From assembly GCF_002920575.1 (NCBI RefSeq), contig NZ_PQSQ01000038.1, positions 1-64,000 of the forward strand: a stretch of 64,000 nucleotides of DNA, given 5' to 3'. The translations under genes were made by a program, and so were the position numbers. The first letter of the stretch is position 1, and every line of letters starts with the position of its first letter. Source of the DNA: Streptomyces sp. Ru73 (lineage in GTDB: Bacteria > Actinomycetota > Actinomycetes > Streptomycetales > Streptomycetaceae). Below are positions 45,136 to 53,628 of this stretch, in pieces. Below the pieces are notes generated by a model, which worked only from the letters and a program-made list of their open reading frames with translations, ran no database searches and was not told the DNA's origin.

Positions 45136-45299
45136 GTCGTCCGCGGGCCGACACAGCGCGGGCGTACCGTCGTCCACCGGCCGGCGCAGCACGGGGGTAC
45201 CGTCGTCCGCGGGCCGACACAGCGCGGGCGTACCGTCGTCCGCGGGCCGGCGCAGCACGGGGGTACCGTCGTCCGCCGGCCGGCCAGCGCTGGCGTACC
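45136..45299. repeat. 33-bp tandem repeats, alternating A/B types
   Basis: The 588-bp gap 44928-45515 contains four 33-bp units at 45136, 45169, 45202 and 45235 and a 32-bp unit at 45268, each starting GTCGTCC and ending GTACC. Units 1 and 3 are identical (A type) and units 2 and 4 nearly identical (B type), so the true period is 66 bp. Downstream, 45358-45430, a shorter unit AGGGCCCGACAGCGCCCGCC recurs three times. A frame is open on the minus strand but has no start signals of note. Confidence 0.8.
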
Positions 45300-45502
45300 G
45301 TTTCCCCCGGTTTCTCCCCCATGGGGGGGGTGCGAGGTCCCCTTCTCAGCACAGTAGTCCCAGGGTCCGACAGCGCCCGCCCGCCCAGGGCCCGACAGCG
45401 CCCGCCCAGGGCCCGACAGCCCGCCCCGCCTGCGCGGCGGCCCTGTGGGCGGCGGGTACGGCAGGCGGGAGTGCCGGTAACCGGCGGCGCGCCCGGTCGC
45501 CG

Positions 45503-45508
45503 TAAGCT
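45503..45508 (+). promoter_or_regulatory. -10 hexamer of a leaderless DUF2530 transcript
   Basis: TAAGCT lies 7 nt before ATG 45516; there is no Shine-Dalgarno. Confidence 0.55.
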
Positions 45509-45515
45509 AAGTGGT

Positions 45516-45833
45516 ATGTGGAAGAAGTCCGAACTGCGCGAGGCCCCCGCACCGCTGGAAGGGCCCGTCGTCGCCACCATCACCGGCGGCACCGTCATCT
45601 GGTTCGTGCTCTTCCTGGCCCAGCTCCCCTTCTACGGCTGGTTCGACGACCGGGGCACCACCTGGTGGGTCTGGACGTGCCTGGCCGGCGGCGGGCTCGG
45701 GCTGCTCGGCGTCTGGTACGTCCGCCGGCGCGACGCCGCGATCAAGCGCGACGCGGCGGCCAAGCGGGACGCGGCAGCCAAGCGGGACGCGGCGGCCCAG
45801 CGCGACGGGGGCCGGGCCGCACCCAGCGCCTGA
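45516..45833 (+). CDS. DUF2530 small membrane protein
   Basis: 105 residues from ATG 45516. Residues 1-18 (MWKKSELREAPAPLEGPV) and the two membrane segments TGGTVIWFVLFLAQLPFYGWF and WVWTCLAGGGLGLLGVWYV are typical of the actinobacterial DUF2530 family. The C-terminal 35 residues are a cytosolic (R/K)RDAA repeat (RRDAAIKRDAAAKRDAAAK type), a charged helix that looks expanded. Function unknown. It is convergent with the sacsin-like gene. Confidence 0.85.
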   Translation: MWKKSELREAPAPLEGPVVATITGGTVIWFVLFLAQLPFYGWFDDRGTTWWVWTCLAGGGLGLLGVWYVRRRDAAIKRDAAAKRDAAAKRDAAAQRDGGRAAPSA

Positions 45834-45911
45834 CCCCCGCCTGATCCAGGACGCGCCGGGCCCTGACGGCCCCCCACGTCAGACGCTCTCCGCGCCACGA
45901 GGCCCGCGGGC

Positions 45912-48900
45912 TCAGTCGAACCAGCGCGCCCGCGCCAGTTCCTCCGTGCGCGTCGGGTCCTCCAGCAGCGCCGCCACCTCGAAGCGGCGCGGCCACTGCC
46001 CCGTGGCCCAGGCCAGGCCGGCCGCCACGCCCTCGAACGTCGCCGCGTGCACCGTGCCGTCGGCGGCGCGCCGCCAGTCCAGCTCGGTCTCCCCGCCGTC
46101 CGCCGCCACCAGCAGTTCGTCGTGCTCGACGTACGTCTCCGGCGTGCCGGAGCCGAGCAGCGCGCGTACCGCGTCCGGCACCTCGCGTACGGTGCCCTCG
46201 CTGCGTACCTCGGCGGGGCACTCCTCGCTCAGCCGCCGTACCTGGAGCAGCTCGGCCAGTGCGGCGGCGCGCCCCGGCGCGACCGGCAGCAGCGGCCGGT
46301 CCCCGGCCAGCGGCAGCAGGTCGGGCGCGTCCGCGATCACCGCGTCGGCGGCGTCCACGACCCGTACCTCGCGGCCGACGACGGCCCGCAGCTCGTCCGG
46401 GAGCGTGACCTGCTCGGGGTCCAGGTCAGCCAGCGCGCCGTACAGGGCGTGCAGCTGCGCGGGGGCCACCTCGGCGTCCTCGTCGGCCAGCCGCGCGAGC
46501 AGCTCGGCCGCGCCGCCCGGCTCGTCCAGCAGCGCCCCGACCGAGGTGCGGACGCCCAGCGCGCGCAGCACCTGTGCGTCCACCCCGCCAGCGTCCGCCG
46601 CCTCGTACAGGCCCGCCAGCAGCGGGTCGCCGCCGGCCGCGCGCAGGCCCGCGGGGCGCCGGCCGTCGAGGACGGGGTGGTCGCGCAGCCACCACGCGGT
46701 GTACGGGCGCACGGTCTCCGTCGTGCCGTCCGGGAGCAGGACGCGTACCGGGGCGGTCAGCGCGTCCCGCAGCGGCGGCTGCGACAGCATGGCCAGCACC
46801 TGCGGCCAGGCGTCGTCGTCGACCAGGTCCAGGTCGCGTACGGCGATGATCTCGGTGGCGACCGGGGGCACGGGGGTCTCGGGGAGTCCGTCGAGGACGT
46901 CCTCGCACCAGACGTCGACCGCGTCCAGCAGGCCGACGTCGTCGGGCTCGGCGAAGTCGCCGTCGCGGGGCTCCAGCTCGTCGGGGTCGAGGACGACGTC
47001 CTGGGCGCGTACCAGCGCGAAGTCCGCGAGCACGCCCACGGCGGTCAGCGGCTGCTCGCCCCAGCGGGCCGCCAGCTCCTCGTCCACGCAGGCCAGTTCG
47101 CCGTCTCTGATGACCCGTTCGAAGGCGCTGCCCGGGTGGACCAGTTCGCCGGCGGGGGCGGGCTCGCCGTCCTCGTCGGGCAGGGCCAGCGCGCCCAGCC
47201 ACGGCTCGTCGCCCGGGGCGAGGGCGGCGTCGCGGACCAGCCCGAGCACGGCCTCGGCCAGTTCCTCGCCGGCGAGCGCGCCGCCGGGCCCGCCCACGGC
47301 GTCCTCGTCGAAGACGTCGTACTCGTCCTCGGCGGCCTCCAGGGAGTGCGCGACAGCGGCGCGCACCTGAGGGGTCTTCAGGACGGCACGCGGCGTGGCG
47401 GGCACCGCGCCGAGCTTCTCCAGCAGCGGGTGCACCGCGTCCGGGTGCGCGACCTTCAGGCCCAGCCGGGCCAGGGTGCGGTGCCGGGACGCGGCGTCCG
47501 GTCCCTCGTCGCGGAGGGGCAGCAGCACCTGGCGCGGCCCGATGGTCGTGCGCGCTCCCCCGCCGTCCTCGGCCGGGCCGCCCGCGAGCGGCACCGGGAG
47601 GCCGCTCAGCCGGTCCGGGTCGGTGCCGGCCAGCGACTCGTACAGCCGCCGCCACCAGGAGGGCGCGCGCTCCACGCCGGCCAGCCGGTCGACGAGTTCG
47701 CCGAGCGGTACCCGGGCCACGCCCAGCGCGCGCAGTTCGGGCCGGCGCTCCAGGCCGGCGGGGAGCAGGCCGGGGAAGAGTTCGGCCAGTACGGCGACGG
47801 TCTCGGCGCCGGCTCCTTCGACCAGTTCGGCGTCGACGGGGCACAGCACGTACGGCCCTTCGGGCTCGGTGCCGGCCGGCTCGTCGGCCTCGGGCCAGGT
47901 GTCGAGCGCGCGGTCGGCCTCCTTGCGCCGGGCGGCGCCGGTGGCGGCGCTGGGCAGGAACGGCACCCGCGGCAGCCGCTCCAGCACGAGCCGGCGCAGT
48001 TCGCCGTCCAGGCCGCCCTTGCCCAGCGGTCCGGGCACGAGGTCGACGGTGCCGAGGGAGGCCGGCTCCCAGTCGCGCAGCAGCGTGGCGTAGGTGTCGG
48101 CGGCGCGTTCGGCGAGGAAGTCGGCGAGCGGGCCGGGTGCGACGTGCCGGCGGGTGGGCTCCAGCGGCAACGAGGCGATGAGCAGCGCGGGCAGTCCGAG
48201 GGGTTCGTCGGTGGGGGTCGGCGCGTGCACGACGGGTGCGGTGGCGGGGCGTACCGGTTCGCCCTCGGCGTCCACCGGCACGGCCCAGGTCACCGACCAG
48301 ACGGGCCGCAGGCGTTCCTCGACGGGGCGGTCGGCGAGCAGCGCGGGGTCCAGCGGGCCGCCGTCGTGCGCGACGCGCCAGCGCGCCGTGCCGCGCACGC
48401 TGTCCTCGACGACGACGTACGGGCCGTCCTCGCGGCGGCGCAGCTCGCGGACGCCCTCGGGGGTCTCGATGACGACCTCGGCCAGGCCCGGCAGGGTCAG
48501 CAGCAGCGCGTCGTCCACGGCGTCGAGCAGACGGACCGTCAGATCCTCGGCGGCGCCGTCCCGGAGGGGCAGCACGACGGAGGTGTCGTATCCCTCGGGG
48601 GCCGTGCCCTCGGCGGGCAGCGGCAGCCGCAGCAGGGGTACGTGGCCGTCCCGGCGCCGCAGTTCGTTGCCCAGGCCGGGGCTGTGCGCCGCGACCTCCA
48701 GGGCGAGGGACCGGGCCTCGGCCAGCGACCAGCGCACGCCGCCGGTCCGGCCGACCACCGCGGGTTCGTCGGTGACCGCGAGGACGGCGGCGAAGCCCAC
48801 GCCGAAGCGGCCGACGGCGCCCGCCGCCGCGTCGCTGTCGCGCTTGGCGGAGGCGCGCAGGGTGGACAGGGACTCGACGCCCGCTGCGTCCAGTGGCGCG

Positions 48901-49190
48901 CCGGTGTTGGAGGCGACCAGGACCGCGTGGCTGCCGTCCTCGCCGGGGTGCAGGGTCAGCAGCAGCCGGCCGGGTACGCCGGCGCGGGCGGCCGCGTCCG
49001 AGGCGTTCTGGGCCAGTTCGACCACGAGCCGGTCGCGGTAGCCGCCGAGCGCGAGGTCCTCCTCGGCGTTGGCGTCCTCGCGGAAACGGGCCGGTGAGCC
49101 CGCCCAGGCGTCCAGTACGCCCCGCCGCAACCGCGCGGCCCCGAAGGGGTCCGCACCATCGGCGGGATCCTGGACGGTCGCCCTACGGCT
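45912..49190 (-). CDS. Sacsin-like GHKL (HSP90-type) ATPase-domain protein
   Basis: 1092 residues from GTG 49190 (VSRRATVQDPADG), preceded by GAGGGAGCAGTC; ATG 49244 (GCGGAAGA upstream) is an alternative adding 18 residues. The N-terminal ATPase carries ELAQNASDAA (59-68, Bergerat N box), VASNTGAPLD (the DxGxG region with Asn instead of Asp at 93-102) and GRFGVGFAAVLAV (128-140). The remaining 900 residues are acidic and helical with no recognised domain. Similar large HSP90-ATPase proteins are conserved in Streptomyces next to DUF3027 and DUF2530 genes; a chaperone-like function is suggested only by the fold. Cytoplasmic. Confidence 0.8.
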   Translation of the reverse strand, partial: SRRATVQDPADGADPFGAARLRRGVLDAWAGSPARFREDANAEEDLALGGYRDRLVVELAQNASDAAARAGVPGRLLLTLHPGEDGSHAVLVASNTGAPLDAAGVESLSTLRASAKRDSDAAAGAVGRFGVGFAAVLAVTDEPAVVGRTGGVRWSLAEARSLALEVAAHSPGLGNELRRRDGHVPLLRLPLPAEGTAPEGYDTSVVLPLRDGAAEDLTVRLLDAVDDALLLTLPGLAEVVIETPEGVRELRRREDGPYVVVEDSVRGTARWRVAHDGGPLDPALLADRPVEERLRPVWSVTWAVPVDAEGEPVRPATAPVVHAPTPTDEPLGLPALLIASLPLEPTRRHVAPGPLADFLAERAADTYATLLRDWEPASLGTVDLVPGPLGKGGLDGELRRLVLERLPRVPFLPSAATGAARRKEADRALDTWPEADEPAGTEPEGPYVLCPVDAELVEGAGAETVAVLAELFPGLLPAGLERRPELRALGVARVPLGELVDRLAGVERAPSWWRRLYESLAGTDPDRLSGLPVPLAGGPAEDGGGARTTIGPRQVLLPLRDEGPDAASRHRTLARLGLKVAHPDAVHPLLEKLGAVPATPRAVLKTPQVRAAVAHSLEAAEDEYDVFDEDAVGGPGGALAGEELAEAVLGLVRDAALAPGDEPWLGALALPDEDGEPAPAGELVHPGSAFERVIRDGELACVDEELAARWGEQPLTAVGVLADFALVRAQDVVLDPDELEPRDGDFAEPDDVGLLDAVDVWCEDVLDGLPETPVPPVATEIIAVRDLDLVDDDAWPQVLAMLSQPPLRDALTAPVRVLLPDGTTETVRPYTAWWLRDHPVLDGRRPAGLRAAGGDPLLAGLYEAADAGGVDAQVLRALGVRTSVGALLDEPGGAAELLARLADEDAEVAPAQLHALYGALADLDPEQVTLPDELRAVVGREVRVVDAADAVIADAPDLLPLAGDRPLLPVAPGRAAALAELLQVRRLSEECPAEVRSEGTVREVPDAVRALLGSGTPETYVEHDELLVAADGGETELDWRRAADGTVHAATFEGVAAGLAWATGQWPRRFEVAALLEDPTRTEELARARWFD

Positions 49191-49434
49191 CACGACTGCT
49201 CCCTCGCACACAGCTTCCCGCCCCGCGGCGGCTTCACGTGTCATTCTTCCGCCTCGGGTGCCCCGGGGACGGCCGGGGTACGACACGCCACGGCAACGGG
49301 GCGCAAACGGGCAGCCCGGGACGCGGTCCCGGCATGCGACCGCGGGGGCCGGGGTACCCCTGCGGGCTCGGGAATTGCGGCGCCGAAGGGGCGGCGGGGC
49401 GGCGTACCCCACCGGACGCCGCGCGCCGGGCGGC

Positions 49435-50502
49435 TCAGCTGTGGCCGAGCTCCTCGGCCGGCTCGCCCTCCGAGACGGAGCCGCCGTCGCGGTCCGGGCG
49501 GAGCGGCAGCGGCTCGACGACCGTCTCGTCGATGACCGGCGGTGCCGGGCGCGGCGGCTTCGGCATCACGGCGGCCTCGGAGTGCCCGCCGCAGCCGTAC
49601 GCCAGCGACACGACCCGGCCGTCGGCGGGCGAGAACTCGTTGGCGCAGACGCCGAACGCCTGCCGCAGCGAGCCGGCGAGCGGTACGAGGAAGCCGCAGC
49701 TCATGCAGGCGGCGGGGGCGGCCTGCGCCATCGGGGTCTTGGGGCCGTACGCCTCTTCCCAGCGGTCGGCGGCGGTGTGCAGGCCGTACCGGGAGAGCAC
49801 CCGGGCCCGGCCCATGCCCAGCTCCTCGGCGACCGCGGCGATGCTGCCGCGGGCCGGTGCGGTGGACTGGTGCGCGGGGGTGCCGGCGACCACGTCGGCG
49901 TCCTCCGCCTCGGCCAGCTCCGCGAGGGGGCCACGGGCGGCCTCGGCCGCTTCGGCGGCGTGCGCGGCGTCCCCGGAGCCGTTGCCCTGCGCGGCACGGG
50001 CGGCGCGTGCCGCGTCGGCGCGGCCGGCGGCCGTGGGGCCCGCCGCTTCCGCGTCCGGCGAGCCGGGCGCGACGGGCGACACGCCCACGCCGCCGTTGTC
50101 GCCGAACTCCTCGTCGGCCAGGAAGCCGGGCTCCAGCCGCAGGTCCTCGGCCTCCGTGGGCAGCAGGTCGCCGGGGCCCATGTCGCCCGGGCGCAGCCGC
50201 TCGCTCCACGGCACCCACTCGGGTGCCAGCAGCGCGTCGGGGCCGGGCAGCAGCACGGACTCGTCGAGCGTGACGACCTTGGCGCGGGAGGCGCGCGCTA
50301 CGGTGACGGCCCAGCGCCAGCCCCGGTAGCCCGGCTCCTTGCACTCGAACAAGTGGGTGACGACGCGGTCCCCGTCGGCCACTGCACCGACGTGCTCACC
50401 GACCATGCCCGGCAGGGCGGCCTCCTCGGCCGCCGCGCGGGCGAGTTCGACGGCCTCGGCGCAGAGGCGGTCGGGCGTACGGCTTCGCATCGCAGCACTC
50501 AC
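49435..50502 (-). CDS. DUF3027 protein
   Basis: 355 residues from GTG 50502 (VSAAMRSRTPDRL); ATG 50490 is also in frame. The DUF3027 N-terminal part includes HLFECKEPGYRGWRWAVTVARA and VTLDESVLLPGPDALLAPEWVPWSERLRPGDMGPGDLLPT (split). A Gly/Ala-rich linker with many Ala-Glu repeats follows (residues 145-205). The C-terminal part has CMSCGFLVP and GVCANEFSPADGRVVSLAYGCGGHSE, a possible four-Cys metal site. Function unknown; the conserved neighbourhood with the sacsin-like ATPase gene, 244 bp downstream, suggests a link. Confidence 0.82.
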   Translation of the reverse strand: MSAAMRSRTPDRLCAEAVELARAAAEEAALPGMVGEHVGAVADGDRVVTHLFECKEPGYRGWRWAVTVARASRAKVVTLDESVLLPGPDALLAPEWVPWSERLRPGDMGPGDLLPTEAEDLRLEPGFLADEEFGDNGGVGVSPVAPGSPDAEAAGPTAAGRADAARAARAAQGNGSGDAAHAAEAAEAARGPLAELAEAEDADVVAGTPAHQSTAPARGSIAAVAEELGMGRARVLSRYGLHTAADRWEEAYGPKTPMAQAAPAACMSCGFLVPLAGSLRQAFGVCANEFSPADGRVVSLAYGCGGHSEAAVMPKPPRPAPPVIDETVVEPLPLRPDRDGGSVSEGEPAEELGHS

Positions 50503-50895
50503 AAGAATCGATTCTCTCTTCCACGCCGTCTCACGAGCGCGCCGGCCGGAGCCGTCCCGAACCTGTCCGGACGACCGACGGGCCGGGGCGGGCGGAGCGG
50601 ACCTGAGGACCGCGTCGACGTCCGCGCCCGATCAGCCCTCCACGAGCAGCGCACCTTCACGAACCATTCTGCGGGATCGTGGCAAGGCGCGCGGCCAAGA
50701 GCGACCGCCGGTGGCGCGCTACACACGCTACCCCTTCAATCGTGTACGACCCCCCGGCGGGAGCGGCAAATGTCACCGGCAGCCGCCACGTGCCCCGCCG
50801 CCACCCCTGGCCCGCCCGGGCAGGAACCGAGGGAAACTCACGGAAACTGGCATCAGCTGGGCGAGTTGGGGCGGCGTTTCGGGCACTATGACGAC
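50503..50895. other. Divergent spacer between DUF3027 and MFS genes
   Basis: No gene is seen in this 393-bp gap. A cluster of GCTAC/GTAGC elements at 50717-50745, near TTGAAG on the minus strand, may belong to a promoter. No repeat or clear hairpin stands out. Confidence 0.35.
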
Positions 50896-52281
50896 GTGGC
50901 CGCCGCCAGGGCAACGACCGAGGGCAGCGGCCCGGCCCGTGGGGCGGGCCGGGCCGTGGGGCGCGCGGGCCGGGTCACGGCGGCCGCGGTGCGCCGTCCC
51001 TTCGCCGCCACCGGGCGCGCCGTCCGGCGCGCGACACACGCGCACGGCGCGGGCGAGTCGGGCCTCGGCAAGCTGATCGAACTGCACGCGGTGAACTCGG
51101 CGGGCGACATGCTGATCACCGTCGCGCTCGCCTCCACCGTCTTCTTCTCCGTCCCCACCGACCAGGCGCGCGGCCGGGTGGCGCTCTACCTCGCGGTGAC
51201 CATGGCGCCGTTCGCGCTCCTCGCGCCCGTCGTCGGGCCGCTGCTGGACCGGGTGCCGCACGGCCGGCGCGCCGCGATGGCCGGGGCGATGCTGGCCCGC
51301 GCGGTGCTGGCGCTCACCATGTCGCGCGCGGTGGCCACCGGCGGCCTGGAGCTGTACCCGGCGGCGCTCGGCGTGCTGGTGTCGTCCAAGGCGTACGGCG
51401 TGGTGCGCTCGGCCGTGGTGCCCAGACTGCTGCCGCGCCGCTTCTCCCTGGTGAAGGCCAATTCGCGGGTCACCCTCGCGGGGCTGCTGGCCACCGGCAT
51501 TGCGGCCCCGCTGGGTGCCGGACTGCATGCGCTGGGCCCGGCGTGGCCGCTGTACGGGGCGTGCGCCGTCTTCACCGCAGGCACGTTTCTCTCTTTTTCG
51601 CTGCCGCACGTGGTGGACTCGGCGCGCGGCGAGGCGCGGGTCCCGGCCGGGCGCCGCTCCGGCCGCCCCCGGCCCGGGCTGCGCACGGTCGGCCGGTCCG
51701 TCCTGCGCGGCCTCCGGGCGAACACCGCGCTGCGCGCCCTCTCCGGCTTCCTCACCTTCTTCCTGGCGTTTTTGCTGCGCGAGCAGCCGCTGGGCGGGCT
51801 GAGCCCCGCGGTGTCGCTGGGCCTGGTGGCGGTCGCTGCGGGCGCCGGGAACGCGCTGGGCACGGCGGTCGGCGCGTGGCTGCGGGCACGCGGCCCCGAG
51901 GTGATCATCGCGGTGGTCCTGACGCTCGCGCTCGGCGTCACGGTCGCCGCCTGCCTCCTCTACGCCGTACTCGCGGGCGTGATGGTGACCGCGACCGCCG
52001 CCGCTGCCGGGCTGTGCCAGGCGCTGGGGAAGCTGGCGCTGGACGCGCTGATCCAGCGGGACGTGCCGGAGTCCTTCCGCACCTCCGCCTTCGCCCGCTC
52101 CGAGACGGTGCTCCAGCTGTCGTGGGTGGTGGGCGGCGCGCTGGGCATCGCGCTGCCGCTGCACGGCGTGCTGGGCCTGGCGGTGGCCTCCGCGGTACTG
52201 GCCGCCGCGGCCGCCACGACCGTACGGGGACTGCTCAGCGCGGCGCACCGGCACGGCGCGGCGCGACCCCGCGTGGCGTAA
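50896..52281 (+). CDS. MFS transporter
   Basis: 461 residues from GTG 50896 (VAAARATTEG), the most likely start although no Shine-Dalgarno is obvious. A 65-residue basic N-terminus (GRAVGRAGRVTAAAVRRPF) precedes about 10-12 membrane segments. GPLLDRVPHGRRAAM is the motif A loop, and GTFLSFSLPHVVDSARGE lies at the start of a large central loop. The C-half includes SFRTSAFARSETVLQLSWVVGGALG. It resembles conserved actinobacterial MFS proteins near the menaquinone genes; substrate unknown. Confidence 0.8.
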   Translation: MAAARATTEGSGPARGAGRAVGRAGRVTAAAVRRPFAATGRAVRRATHAHGAGESGLGKLIELHAVNSAGDMLITVALASTVFFSVPTDQARGRVALYLAVTMAPFALLAPVVGPLLDRVPHGRRAAMAGAMLARAVLALTMSRAVATGGLELYPAALGVLVSSKAYGVVRSAVVPRLLPRRFSLVKANSRVTLAGLLATGIAAPLGAGLHALGPAWPLYGACAVFTAGTFLSFSLPHVVDSARGEARVPAGRRSGRPRPGLRTVGRSVLRGLRANTALRALSGFLTFFLAFLLREQPLGGLSPAVSLGLVAVAAGAGNALGTAVGAWLRARGPEVIIAVVLTLALGVTVAACLLYAVLAGVMVTATAAAAGLCQALGKLALDALIQRDVPESFRTSAFARSETVLQLSWVVGGALGIALPLHGVLGLAVASAVLAAAAATTVRGLLSAAHRHGAARPRVA

Positions 52282-52342
52282 TCCGCTGCCCCACGTGAGC
52301 GCGCGCACCGTACCCCGCCGTCGTCCGGGCCCGGCGGCCAGA

Positions 52343-52348
52343 TAGCCT
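52343..52348 (+). promoter_or_regulatory. -10 hexamer of a leaderless DUF2771 transcript
   Basis: TAGCCT lies 6 nt before ATG 52355; there is no Shine-Dalgarno. Confidence 0.55.
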
Positions 52349-52354
52349 GCCCGC

Positions 52355-52870
52355 ATGACCGCGTTCTCCTCCTCGCTCCGGGGCAAGGGCCGCCGTGCCG
52401 TCGCCGCCGCGGGCGCCGTGTCCCTGGGACTGCTCGTCCTCTCCGCCTGTGACCAGCCCACGCCGCGGGCGACCGTGACCGCCGGCCAGGACACCGTCAC
52501 GGCCGAAGCCTCCTGCTACCAGGACGGCAAGGTCCTCGGCGACCTCACCGCCAAGGGCAAGGCGGAGCAGGCCAAGTTCGAGAAGTGCATGACCAAGGAG
52601 CCGGAGCAGACGCTCACCGTGCACCCCGGCGACAAGGTGCGCCTCGGTGTCGAGCCGGACATGGCCGAGCAGGGCTGGATCGCGATGTCCAACGGCATGC
52701 CGGTCACCAGCCTGAGCAAGCAGACGTACGCCTCCGTCGAGGGCGACCGGGTCTTCTACAACCAGCAGAGCCAGCAGATGTCGGACTCCGCGACGATCTC
52801 GATCATGACGTCCAAGGGCGGCAAGTACACCGGCGTCTGGAACATCAAGCTCAAGCGCGCCGACTCCTGA
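52355..52870 (+). CDS. DUF2771-type lipoprotein
   Basis: 171 residues from ATG 52355. A lipoprotein signal peptide ends in the lipobox LSAC (Cys at 32) after AVAAAGAVSLGLLVLSAC. The mature domain has a basic/acidic mix with TVTAEASCYQDG, KFEKCMTKEPEQTLTV and GDKVRLGVEPDMAEQGWIAM; two further Cys (about 54 and 78) may form a disulfide. Actinobacterial DUF2771 proteins fit this pattern. Anchored outside the membrane; function unknown. It precedes mqnB by 29 bp and may be co-transcribed. Confidence 0.82.
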   Translation: MTAFSSSLRGKGRRAVAAAGAVSLGLLVLSACDQPTPRATVTAGQDTVTAEASCYQDGKVLGDLTAKGKAEQAKFEKCMTKEPEQTLTVHPGDKVRLGVEPDMAEQGWIAMSNGMPVTSLSKQTYASVEGDRVFYNQQSQQMSDSATISIMTSKGGKYTGVWNIKLKRADS

Positions 52871-52899
52871 GCGCCGCTCCTGAACCGCCCGGTCACCTG

Positions 52900-53628
52900 A
52901 TGCACATCCTGGTCGTCACCGCCGTCCCCGCCGAACGCGACGCGGTCACCGCCGCGACGGCGGGACGGCCCGAGCGCATCCCCGTACCGGGCGGTTCCGC
53001 GTTGCACCGCACCGTGCGGTCCGACGCGCCCGGGGGCCCGTACACCCTCGACGTCCTCGCCGCCGGCGTGGGCCCGGCCGCCGCGGCGGCCGGCACCGCC
53101 ACCGCGCTGACCGCCGCCGCGCTCGGCGAGCACGCCTACGACCTCGTGGTCTCGGCCGGCATCGGCGGCGGCTTCGCGCCCGGCGCGCCCGTCGGCGCGC
53201 TGGTCGTCGCCGAGGAGATCGCCGCCGCCGACCTCGGCGCCGAGACCCCCGACGGCTTCCTGCCGGTCACCGCGCTCGGCTTCGGCACGGACGCGCACCG
53301 CCCGCCCGAAGAGCTGGTCGCGGCCGTCGCCGCGGCCACCGGCGCGCTGCCCGGCACCGTCCTCACCGGCTCCACCGTCACCGGCAGCACGGCCCGCGCC
53401 AAGGAGCTGCTGGCCCGCCACCCGCGTGCGCTCGCCGAGGCCATGGAGGGCTTCGGCGTCGCCGAGGCGGCCGCCGCGCACGGCGTGCCGGTGCTGGAAC
53501 TCCGTACGATCTCCAACCCCGTCGGCCCGCGCGACCGCGCCGCCTGGCGGATCGGGGAGGCGCTCGCCGCCCTCACCGCCGCCTTCGCCGATCTGCCGCG
53601 AGCCCTGTCCGCAAGGAGCACGCCATGA
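52900..53628 (+). CDS. mqnB: Futalosine hydrolase
   Basis: 242 residues from ATG 52900 (MHILVVTAVPAERDAV). A nucleoside-phosphorylase-fold hydrolase: VVSAGIGGGFAPGAPVG and GFGVAEAAAAHGVPVLELRTISNPVGPRDRAAWRI carry the purine-nucleoside-binding motifs (EAMEGFGVAEAA with the catalytic acidic pair). It cleaves futalosine to dehypoxanthine futalosine in the alternative menaquinone pathway. It overlaps mqnD by 4 nt (ATGA), which confirms the pathway assignment. Confidence 0.9.
   Translation: MHILVVTAVPAERDAVTAATAGRPERIPVPGGSALHRTVRSDAPGGPYTLDVLAAGVGPAAAAAGTATALTAAALGEHAYDLVVSAGIGGGFAPGAPVGALVVAEEIAAADLGAETPDGFLPVTALGFGTDAHRPPEELVAAVAAATGALPGTVLTGSTVTGSTARAKELLARHPRALAEAMEGFGVAEAAAAHGVPVLELRTISNPVGPRDRAAWRIGEALAALTAAFADLPRALSARSTP

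Noticed and set aside
43303..45299. CRISPR arrays at the 32-bp and 33-bp repeats
   Set aside because: Units are contiguous, with no unique spacers between them, and no cas gene is near.
45032..45598. A minus-strand protein built of 11-residue repeats in the NCS2/DUF2530 spacer
   Set aside because: The repeat is explained by the 33-bp tandem DNA array; no start signal, and it overlaps the DUF2530 gene.
46047..49097. A 1016-codon plus-strand frame opposite the sacsin-like gene
   Set aside because: Same reason: compositionally a shadow, while the minus strand encodes a coherent GHKL ATPase.
52585..52899. An N-terminal extension of mqnB into the DUF2771 gene
   Set aside because: The extension reads through a lipoprotein gene in another frame; the mqnB fold starts exactly at MHILVVTAVP.
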